Under the pieces are notes generated by a model. The model saw nothing but the letters and a program-made list of their open reading frames with translations, was not told the origin of the DNA and made no database searches. The translations under genes were made by a program, and so were the position numbers. This document shows positions 56,614 through 64,000 of a stretch of 64,000 bases of DNA, piece by piece; position 1 is the first letter of the stretch, and each line of letters begins with the position of its first letter. Source of the DNA: Stagonosporopsis chrysanthemi (taxonomy: Eukaryota > Ascomycota > Dothideomycetes > Pleosporales > Didymellaceae); NCBI GenBank assembly GCA_022560025.1, contig JAFISE010000122.1, positions 1-64,000 of the forward strand. Reading direction: 5' to 3'.

Positions 56614-58305
56614 ATGGCGACCTTCTCGCACCTGCCGGCTGAACTGGTCGAGTTTGTTGCGTCTTACCTCACGCAGCGAGATCTATTTGCCGTTTCCCGC
56701 GTCAACAAAAGCCTGAACACTTTGGTCATACCGTTTTTGTATCGACAAATTGACCTCATCATACGACCAGGCGAGAAGATGCCGCGTGTTGATAGGTTTT
56801 GTCTCAATATACTTAAGGATTCTCGACTGGCGGCCCGTGTGGAGAGGTTGTCCCTCGGGCCGTCATCTGAGAATGGAGTCAAAGAAGGCCAGCGCTGGCT
56901 TCCACAAGATCGCCACTTCGATGACGAGGCGATGTATCGACTGGCTATGACCGCTCTCGATGAAGAATCTCTCGTCACGGGCGAAGACTACCTGAGGGAC
57001 GCCATCATGCAAAAAGAGTATTCCGCATATGCAACTCTATTAGTACTGGTGCTACCAACGTTACAACAGCTTGATATTGCTGACTTCACAAACTCGACCA
57101 TGGATCGTCTTTTAACGGTGCTCCGAAATCTTGACGCCGAGAAAGCATGGAATCACCGCCAGCCATCGTCAACTCTGCTCGAGCGACTCGGCCGCATCAA
57201 GATAGCGTCTTGCAATATCGACATGAGATCAGGATTGTCGTATCCGGATGAAAAGGGCCGCGTCTGTCTCGACCAAGTCCTTAACCTCTCCGGACTCGAA
57301 ACTTTGGAGTTTTCTGTAACTGATACGCAGGCTGAGATGAGTAGAAACGTGAATCCAGGTGGGATCGTGCATTGGCCAAGTCGACTGCTCATTTCTCAGG
57401 TGCGAGCGACCAATATTACCCGACTGGTGATAAGACACTCTACATCATGCGCTCTCTTAGTACGTCCCCTCTTGGCTTGTGCTCCTCAGCTCACTTCCTT
57501 TACGTGGGACATTGCCTACGACTGTTGCAATCGACAAGAAGCACCAGAACGATGGATCGACTTATATGCATGGACTATATCGTTGAGAGCTGCCAAGAAC
57601 ACACTTCAGACTTTGGTGTTTGCGATTGAATATCTCGACTCCAGCAAGTTTGCATTCGAACAACCTAGAATTGGCTCTCAGCACTATGGATTCCTTGATC
57701 TGACTGGATTTGGTCATTTGCATACTTTGGAGGTCCCCATACCTTTTCTGACTGGAGATTTCGACTTCTCGATCACTGCTGACATTTACCCGCTGCTTCC
57801 ACCCTACGTGAAGCACCTGTCCTTGCGGCTTGATCTCACGCATGCACAATCATCTTACCGTTTGGACACATCGATTCTCCCTGAGGGCCTTAATATGCTT
57901 CAATCCCAAGCCGAGGCAAGATACGTCCTGAATGCGCGGATGGATTTATCGTATGCTTATCATGCGACTCTCGTACTACTCGACCACGCTCCAGTCCTAG
58001 AAAGTCTCACAGTGTGGCAACCTACAGATCCTTCGATGAGTTGGTTCGACGGGCAAATCTCCGACTTTGCAACCATGTGTAGCAACAAGTCGATTGTCGG
58101 TGCCTTGCTGTTCCCAATGCTACTCCGCTGGAACAATGCAGAACACCGAGATCTTGTGAGGGAGATCACATTTGGGCCTTCTCACAATGAGCGATCTGAG
58201 CGTCTCTGCAGGTGTGAGCGCGCTGGGATTCCATTGGGTTTGGCATCGCAATATCACCTCCTCGCTTTACGCGCTCGTCTAGTTAGGCGTCACGGAAACG
58301 CGTAG
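56614..58305 (+). CDS. F-box protein with divergent leucine-rich C-terminus (first of pair)
   Basis: Single exon. The start MATFSHLPAELVEFVASYLT gives the F-box at residues 5-45 (LPAELVEFVASYLTQRDLFA, VSRVNKSLNTLVIPFLYRQI), which binds Skp1 in an SCF ubiquitin ligase. An in-frame ATG three codons earlier (56605) is also possible. The remaining 520 residues have recurring leucine patterns (LSGLETLEFSVTD, LTSFTWDIAYD, HLHTLEVPIPF, YVKHLSLRLDLTH, VLESLTVWQP) that fit irregular leucine-rich repeats, common in fungal F-box proteins whose substrates are unknown. 563 residues in all, no disruption. Confidence 0.85.
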   Translation: MATFSHLPAELVEFVASYLTQRDLFAVSRVNKSLNTLVIPFLYRQIDLIIRPGEKMPRVDRFCLNILKDSRLAARVERLSLGPSSENGVKEGQRWLPQDRHFDDEAMYRLAMTALDEESLVTGEDYLRDAIMQKEYSAYATLLVLVLPTLQQLDIADFTNSTMDRLLTVLRNLDAEKAWNHRQPSSTLLERLGRIKIASCNIDMRSGLSYPDEKGRVCLDQVLNLSGLETLEFSVTDTQAEMSRNVNPGGIVHWPSRLLISQVRATNITRLVIRHSTSCALLVRPLLACAPQLTSFTWDIAYDCCNRQEAPERWIDLYAWTISLRAAKNTLQTLVFAIEYLDSSKFAFEQPRIGSQHYGFLDLTGFGHLHTLEVPIPFLTGDFDFSITADIYPLLPPYVKHLSLRLDLTHAQSSYRLDTSILPEGLNMLQSQAEARYVLNARMDLSYAYHATLVLLDHAPVLESLTVWQPTDPSMSWFDGQISDFATMCSNKSIVGALLFPMLLRWNNAEHRDLVREITFGPSHNERSERLCRCERAGIPLGLASQYHLLALRARLVRRHGNA

Positions 58306-59002
58306 AACGCAGACCATCTGTTACAAATCTCAGCCACTCGGAGCGAGACGATCCCTGTTAATATATGGAGCGGGAACCCTTTCCCCGCGCGGTCGCGGGA
58401 CCCCACATCGCGGCCCCATCACCTGCAGTTCGGTACTTGGAGCTTCCGAGCAGCCTTTTGGCACGATGCGGTTGAATTGGAAAGGGCCACAAGCGAGCGA
58501 TCGTTACTGGCTTCACAGCAGAGTTGAGCATCTGCATCACTACCCAAGCTCTCAAATTGCAGCTATGGGTCCGTCAGCTAGCTCTGATGTCGCACGTTCT
58601 ATTCCCTATGCAGCCGTTGTCAAAACCTTCAAAATCCTTCAAAATCCTTCAAAAGCCCCTGGGTGCGGTACAGCCAATTACATGACGACACCGTCAAAGA
58701 TAGTTTGACGACGCCCTCGTCGCGAAAGAAAGTTTCGATTCAAGGGAGGACGCCGATGATGAGCCTTCTGGGCAGCCGGCTGCTGGCTGGAGAATCTTTA
58801 GCGGCGCCTAATGCATGTGTTGGGCGTCTAGTGTTAGTCTCGAACTCTGCTCACTCAGCCATGCCAGCGGCTCCTTGCAGCCTGTTCGTCTACGTCTCTT
58901 TCAGCTTCACCAATCTTGGAGCATGACTCTATCGTCGTCCGAGCCATCGGTTTGAAGCGAAAGAACGTAGGCGAACATACTGTGCCTGCTTCGCCAAAGC
59001 TG
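58306..59002. promoter_or_regulatory. Upstream region of the second F-box gene
   Basis: About 700 bp. It contains a 10-bp unit CCTTCAAAAT repeated about three times at 58629-58655. The frame of the next gene remains open for about 29 codons upstream of its first ATG, so an upstream exon cannot be excluded. Confidence 0.45.
58629..58658 (+). repeat. Triple tandem repeat of CCTTCAAAAT
   Basis: Three consecutive near-identical 10-bp units (CCTTCAAAAT, CCTTCAAAAT, CCTTCAAAAG) between the two F-box genes. Confidence 0.85.
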
Positions 59003-60553
59003 ATGGCGCGCCTCCTTGACCTACCTCCAAGCACCCTAAACTGCATACTCGATTATCTTTCCAGAAAGGAAATCCATGCCTTAACTCATACATGTCAGTC
59101 ATCCAAGAAAGAAGCTGTCCCTCGACTGTATCGAGACCTCAGATTTTCGGCCACCGGATCAGGATCATGTGCACGAAAGCTGGCTCTACTACTGCGCACC
59201 TTTTTGGAGCGACCATGCCTAGGCCTGCACGTATTATCATTCAGGCTATCGGGCCCGCAGTTGTGCTGGAACCAATGTAACCCATGGCCTGGGGAAGGAC
59301 GCCGCCGACAAGTCAAATTCTGGGGACTCGACGAATGCCCGATTCTTTCCAAGGCGCAATTAATATTCGCCTCGAACATGTTCTACCAGTTCCTGGATTA
59401 TGACATGCAGCAATCGCAGCCGCAATTCCGTGGACGATGCGTGGATGCTCTGGCTACGCTCGTATTGACGCGCCTTACCGACGTGCTTTCACTGGACCTT
59501 GGGGAGGGTTTTCTACGCTACTCACTGTTCCTTCCGCAACTGTTGAAAAGAACGGATTATTTGTTCCCGAAACTACGTCGCGTCACCCTGGGTGACAGGA
59601 GCCCTGTCACTACGACCAGTTTCGCGTACATGGATCTCAATCTGCTCCGGCCGATCTTCTACTCCTCGACCGTGACCGAGTTTGAGTGTTCTATGTCACA
59701 ACCCTGGCGCTTCCAGTGGAGCGAGGCCAAGTCACCACGGAGCGAGTCATTGACGTCGTTGACGCTCTTTCGAACGAATATTAGCAGAGCTACTTTGGGT
59801 GACTTGCTTTCTGCCACACCGAAATTGAAGTATTTCCATTTTGAACACGAGTTCGTCTTCAACGCTGCTACGCCTACCGGACCCTCTATGTCCCCGTATC
59901 TCGGCCTTGACGAGCTCAACACAGCTCTCTTTCCTGTAAGGGACACACTGGAAGAATGCCACTTCATCCTCCGCCTTGCTCCGGGATCCATCTCCACCAC
60001 CGAGTACCCTCTCGCTAGTGTGCGGTTTCCGCCTGTGCAAGGAACTTTGACGATGCTCAAGTTCATGCCCCGGCTGGCGAAGGTGGAAGTGCCCATGACT
60101 ATGCTGCTTGGCTGGTATCCCAATTTCGCGGCCAAACTCGAGGAAGTCCTGCCTCACGGAATCGTCGACATCACTCTTCGGGATGACCTGGTACGGTATT
60201 GCCCTTGGGTTGCGCCGACGAACGCCGAGAAGAAGGTCGTACGAATTGCGGAGTACCTTCAAGGGCGCGCGTTTCACGCAACGCAGCTTGAGTCGCTCAA
60301 GGTTCGCCTTACCTCAGCGAAGCGCTCATTGGTACACTCTGTCGGCGCATTGAGCTTGTCAACGAGTGGACGGGGGAGCACTACGAGCCTTGTACGTGGG
60401 AAAAAGTCAGAGACCTACGGCTGGCGCTTTGAGAAGGTGCATCCTGTTGTGATGAGTCCGACGACTTCATATCATGGAACAAGAAAAGACAGTGTTTTTC
60501 GTCCAATGTCACCTCTATTCGAGTCATGCTGGCCGGAAGGGATGTTCTTCTGA
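59003..60553 (+). CDS. F-box protein (second of pair)
   Basis: A single exon of 516 residues from the first in-frame ATG. The F-box occupies residues 3-45 (LLDLPPSTLNCILDYLSRKE, IHALTHTCQSSKKEAVPRLY). The rest is a leucine-patterned region (LATLVLTRLTDVLSLDLGEG, FPKLRRVTLGDRSPV, SESLTSLTLFRTNISRATLG, LKVRLTSAKRSLV) plus a C-terminal tail with WxF and GMFF. General layout matches the preceding F-box gene on the same strand, though the two sequences are quite different, so a recent duplication is not indicated. A role as a substrate receptor of an SCF ligase is inferred from the F-box only. Confidence 0.8.
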   Translation: MARLLDLPPSTLNCILDYLSRKEIHALTHTCQSSKKEAVPRLYRDLRFSATGSGSCARKLALLLRTFLERPCLGLHVLSFRLSGPQLCWNQCNPWPGEGRRRQVKFWGLDECPILSKAQLIFASNMFYQFLDYDMQQSQPQFRGRCVDALATLVLTRLTDVLSLDLGEGFLRYSLFLPQLLKRTDYLFPKLRRVTLGDRSPVTTTSFAYMDLNLLRPIFYSSTVTEFECSMSQPWRFQWSEAKSPRSESLTSLTLFRTNISRATLGDLLSATPKLKYFHFEHEFVFNAATPTGPSMSPYLGLDELNTALFPVRDTLEECHFILRLAPGSISTTEYPLASVRFPPVQGTLTMLKFMPRLAKVEVPMTMLLGWYPNFAAKLEEVLPHGIVDITLRDDLVRYCPWVAPTNAEKKVVRIAEYLQGRAFHATQLESLKVRLTSAKRSLVHSVGALSLSTSGRGSTTSLVRGKKSETYGWRFEKVHPVVMSPTTSYHGTRKDSVFRPMSPLFESCWPEGMFF

Positions 60554-60799
60554 GAGTCGTTCTTGGGGCGCAGGTCACGACTAATCATGAAAGCATCATT
60601 TCGCTATATCCCGGAACTTGCACGCCTACAGTAGCGGTTGCAAATTGCCGTGGAGGAATCATCGTTGCATCAGAGTAGGACTCCCTCGCGGTTTCGCCCA
60701 CGCCGGGAAGCGATCAGTTTGACGCATGGACGCACCGATTGCCCCTGAACGCAGTAGATAAAACCGCATAATCCTATATTCGACACAGTACAGCCAGGT

Positions 60800-61011
60800 A
60801 TGAACCCAAGCCTTTGTAAGTCATACAACTCCTACCTCACCACGCCAAAAGCCGAGCCGCAACTGACATACCAGCCGCATTTCAGATACTCAACCACTTT
60901 CACCCCTACCTATCAATACGCCAATACGACGACCCCGTGCCCGGCCCATCCAGCACGTCCCAGCGTCCGATCAACACCCTCAAACCCGCCCGATCCCCAT
61001 GTCAAACATGA
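60800..61011 (+). CDS. Weak candidate: spliced 50-residue protein
   Basis: An ATG at 60800 (MNPSL) runs into a textbook intron 60816-60874: GTAAGT donor, CTGAC branch-like site and ACCAG acceptor. Splicing gives SAFQILNHFHPYLSIRQYDD and PVPGPSSTSQRPINTLKPAR, ending in TGA at 61011. A TATA-like TAGATAAAA lies about 45 bp upstream. The reading looks protein-like but I know no relative. It may be part of a larger gene: a second protein-like plus frame lies at about 61211-61426 (EWDFGYPPRLGGKARGPLFD, DESGIGLFELSETSLDEW), but no junction between them is convincing. Confidence 0.35.
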
Positions 61012-61578
61012 CGATCCGCTCCCTTGCATACCTCGGCCGCGCCGAAGATCGCGCACGGCATAATGAATCCCCCCAGGGCAAAGTCGTACTCGTTGAACAC
61101 CATTAGCCAGCGAGCGAGCGAGCGACACAGTGCCCATGTCAACGCGATAGACTACTCCACTAGGTCTGTAGATTAGGAAGCCGGAAGAATCGCAATATGG
61201 ACGCGCTAGGGTGCCGGAGTGGGACTTTGGCTATCCACCGCGGCTAGGCGGTAAAGCCCGGGGTCCTCTTTTTGATACAAATATCGGTATCGAGGGATGT
61301 GAAAGCCGAGAAAGGGGCATTTGGCGGAGGGAGGATGAACCATGGAAAATGGCACATGAGGGGATTGATGACGAATCTGGCATTGGATTGTTTGAGCTGA
61401 GTGAAACTAGCTTGGACGAATGGTGAAAGAGCTGGGCGATGTCGGTATTTGGCAGGGAGGACTCGATAGACTTTGCGCTGTCTCTCGTCACAGGATTCAC
61501 TCACGATGTCACGGCCTCAACAACGCATGTAATGACTTGAGACGAGAAACTTCTAAACCTCTAAACCATGGTATCTAC
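61012..61578. other. Intergenic stretch with a protein-like frame
   Basis: Holds the frame 61211-61426 mentioned with the previous candidate and the 3' flank of KRI1. No start codon or complete gene can be assigned. Confidence 0.35.
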
Positions 61579-63517
61579 TCAGACTTCCTCCTCAGCACTC
61601 TTCTTCTTCCGACTCCTCCTCTTCTTCTTGCCCTCCACAATACCCCCCTCCGTCTCCTCTACTCTCCTCTTCTTCTGCCTAACTGGTTCCTCCTGCTCCT
61701 CGCCCAGCAGCGTCTCAAACCCGCCTTTAGGACCCTCGGCATCACCAAAGGTCTCCTGCCTCCACTGTCTAAGGCGTGCCTTCTTGCTGAGGTGCTTTTT
61801 ATCCTTCTTCTTCTTGTCCGGGTCGCGGAAAGACGCCAATTTTTTGAGCCCTGCAAACTCGTTGAGCTGCTTGTCGTCGGCGAGCAGGATGTCGCGCGGC
61901 GTAAGGCCAAATGAGGTGGGGGAGGTTTCGCGGTAGCGGAAGCGGGCGGGTTGTTTTGTGGGTTTTGCGGCGAGCGCTGCTTCGTATTTGAGGTTTTCAT
62001 TAACGAGGTTTTCAATCAGGCGGCGGTCGCGGCGGGCGGCGGATTTGGCGTCTGCCTTCTCTTGTTTGAGCTTTTTGGAGGACTTAGGTTTGCTGGCCGA
62101 GCCGGGTGTGTCGACATCCATAGCATCTTCGTCTCCCTCCTCGTCAGAGGACAGGGCGGGCCGCTCTTCTTCGTCGTCGTCCTTGAAGTCGGGAATTAAG
62201 TCCTTGATGTCGATGTCGTCGAATTTGGGCTTCTTAGGCTTCTTGCTCTTCCTCCTCGAGCCAGCGTCGTCGCTGTCCGAGGCGGCATCGGCCTCGTTGT
62301 AGTAAGCCTCGCCGAAGCGCTTCTCCATCTCCTTGTCCCATTGGTCGTCGGACCATTCCCCTTCCAGTACGTCCTTCCACTCATCGATATTGAAGTCACG
62401 GCCGCTCAAGCCACCGATCTTGCGGATTTGTTGAACCTTGGCTTCCATCTCTTCGACCTTGAGTCTGCGCAAACGAGCGAGATCCTCCTCGCGCTCCTTC
62501 CTCTCGTCTTCCCGCTTCGCTCTGGCAGCGTCGCGCGCCTTCTTCCTGCTGTTCTTGTCGTCACGACGAACAGTTGTGGCTGCGACGGCGTCACGGGCGT
62601 AAGTGGTGAGCTTCTCATTCGCGCCAGCGGTGTCTTCGAAGTAGGTGTTATATGCATGCTCGTACTCGTCGATGGCGGCATCCTCCTCGTCGTCGTCAGA
62701 CTCGAGGGGTTGGAAATGGGTCTTATCGGCGGGTTTCCAGGCGCGAGACTCCATGTAGTTGGATAAGAAGAGCTCAGGATCTTGGTCTGCCCTGAAAACG
62801 TCATCCTGTGTGATCTTCTTGCGGTCCTTCTTCGACGAAGCAGGCTTCGGCTTGGCGACCAGGAAATCATCGTCCTCTTCATCAGCCGCAGCGTTGACAA
62901 GGCTCTTCCTGATCTCCTCCTGTTCCTGCGCGTATGTCCTGGGCGGCGCATCGTCGTCGTCTTCACCTGGCACTCTCCCCTCAAGCAAATTCTTGGTGTG
63001 GAATTGTCTCAGGGTCATCGATGCCTCCTTCTTAGCACCATCCTCGCCATCGCCATTCTCCTCGACTTCGGTGTAGAACTTTGCGTCCTTGTTGTAGATG
63101 CGCGGGTCTTTCGAGCGGAGGGCGTTCAACGTAGCCATGACCTCTTCGTCGAGCGCCTCGTCGAGTAGTTCGGCGTTGTCATCCTCCTCAACGCCCTCTT
63201 CTGAATCCTCCGAGTCTTCGTCTTCGTTTTGGAAGGCCTTGCCTTTGCCATACTTCTCTTCGACTAGGTGGCATTAGTAAAGAAGTGGATCCATAAGGCA
63301 GCTCGTTCAACGTACGCCTGTGCTGCTCCGCGCGCTTCTTGTTGTGTTCAAAGCGGCGCGCATACTCCTCGTTCACTTGGAAGCCCGCGCCGGTGTCAGC
63401 GTCGGAGTCTTCATCATCGGTGTTGTCGAGCAGTTTAGCCTTCTTCTGCGGACGATTCTCGGCGACAATCGAATCGCCGTTGAGTTCGCGCTTGCTTGCC
63501 GAGGATTTGCGAGGCAT
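61579..63517 (-). CDS. KRI1: Kri1-type ribosome biogenesis factor
   Basis: Exons 63517-63316 and 63263-61579 join in frame (RAEQHRRT-LEEKYGKGK) over a short intron (GTACGT..CCTAG), coding 628 residues. The start MPRKSSASKRELNGDS leads to a very charged protein with acidic patches (DEDSEDSEEGVEEDD) and basic C-terminal runs. Family signatures: KYGKGKAFQNEDED (N-terminal), PRIYNKDAKFY, the KRI1 core (TLRQFHTKNLLEGRV, ERKEREEDLARLRRLKVEEM, GRDFNIDEWKDVLEGEWSDD) and the KRI1-like C-terminal block (ARFRYRETSPTSFGLTPRDI, LADDKQLNEFAGLKKLASFR). Kri1 is an essential nucleolar factor for 40S pre-ribosome maturation acting with Krr1. Nothing is missing. Confidence 0.94.
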
Positions 63518-63817
63518 TTTTGGCGTTGTGAGGGCTGGGTTGCGACTTCCTCAAAATTTCGCGCAGAGGAAGGCGCGTGCCAAGAGTTCGATTTAAAAGT
63601 GGAGATACAGGGTCCGGCCGCCGGGTTGACGTAGGGGCGTTCGGGCATCAGATACGCACTAATACGACCACCCCCGAGCTGTAAAGAGCCACCGCAGGGG
63701 CTCTCCTTGCGCACTTCTGTTCGTTGTCATGTATAATAGCCTCCCTGTTTGGTTGTTCTGAACTTGAGCGTTGACTACTTTTGTTATACGAAACCCCTTT
63801 AAGGATAAGCCGGAGTC
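63518..63817. promoter_or_regulatory. Divergent promoter, KRI1 / right-edge gene
   Basis: 300 bp between two start codons pointing away from each other. No coding sequence is seen. Confidence 0.5.
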
Positions 63818-64000
63818 ATGGCCGAGGAGGAGGCACAACAGCCCACTCTCGAGCCCGTCTCGAAGCCGCTGGCGCTCATGTGTGTTGAAAATCCACGGTC
63901 ATGAAGATACACTACTCACTGAAGTATGCAGTCCTGTCGTAATCAAAGAAGCCGCGCTCGACTCGCCCACGTTCCGTGCGACCGCTGTGCACTTCAGCGA
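63818..64000 (+). CDS. First two exons of a gene leaving the window
   Basis: ATG at 63818 begins MAEEEAQQPTLEPVSKPLAL. Exon 1 ends at 63879 with a GTGTGT donor; acceptor TGCAG at 63927-63931; exon 2 then reads IPVVIKEAALDSPTFRATAV and HFSE before the window ends. The LDSPTFRATAVHF stretch recalls fungal BAR-domain (Ivy1-like) phospholipid-binding proteins, but with only 43 residues that is a guess. Confidence 0.6.

Noticed and set aside
60999..61098. Second small plus-strand frame starting MSNMTIRSLAY
   Set aside because: Ends after about 32 codons and overlaps the spliced candidate in another frame without a splice site linking them.
1..64000. Secondary-metabolite cluster, CRISPR, prophage or viral insert
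   Set aside because: No backbone synthase, no spaced repeats and no viral genes were seen; neighbouring genes are unrelated housekeeping functions.

Overview
The window looks like a chromosomal segment of a filamentous ascomycete (Pezizomycotina, probably Dothideomycetes; the class is a guess). The genes carry short introns of about 45-80 bp with GT..AG borders (one GC..AG), intergenic spaces are 0.2-3 kb, and the recognisable products are fungal: a STAND/NLR receptor, Rcf2, Ksp1-type kinase, Sey1, Sly41, Kri1, WSC and CAP secreted proteins, and a pogo-type transposase. No RNA gene, CRISPR array or bacterial operon is visible. Exon borders given here were worked out by hand from reading-frame continuity and splice signals.

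Left part (1-14.1 kb): a pogo/Fot-type transposase cut by the left edge; an unrecognised multi-exon gene (946 to about 2280); a secreted two-WSC-domain protein (3316-4447); a four-exon NLR on the minus strand (9599-4711); a weak gene candidate (about 10535-9939); and the five-exon enolase-phosphatase of methionine salvage (14089-12101), whose downstream flank and fourth intron carry long homopolymer runs.

Middle part (14-34 kb): 3.2 kb without a gene, then a Ksp1/Ran1-type kinase (17335-19239), a FAD oxidoreductase with two low-complexity inserts (20327-21862), a large Myb-like/WD40 protein (26431-22073), an APC-type permease (28571-26809) with GATA motifs upstream, and an unusual chromodomain protein with five CCCH fingers (33819-29813). 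That last gene contains a GC-AG intron and a splice junction that cannot be resolved through the chromodomain.

Right part (34-64 kb): Rab11/Ypt31 GTPase, a conserved small protein, mitochondrial Rcf2, an eight-repeat PUF protein, a secreted alpha/beta-hydrolase, Sly41-like transporter, Sey1 (the last two tandem, both of the early secretory pathway/ER), a 2.6 kb gene-empty stretch in which one 7-mer recurs six times, a secreted CAP/PR-1 protein, two neighbouring F-box genes, a weak spliced microprotein candidate, Kri1, and the first exons of a gene running off the right edge. Most genes are unrelated housekeeping functions; there is no sign of a biosynthetic gene cluster. The points most worth checking are the chromodomain-CCCH protein, the WD40 protein as a possible heterochromatin/CUL4 adaptor, the NLR, and the repeated motif near 51.4-52.3 kb.
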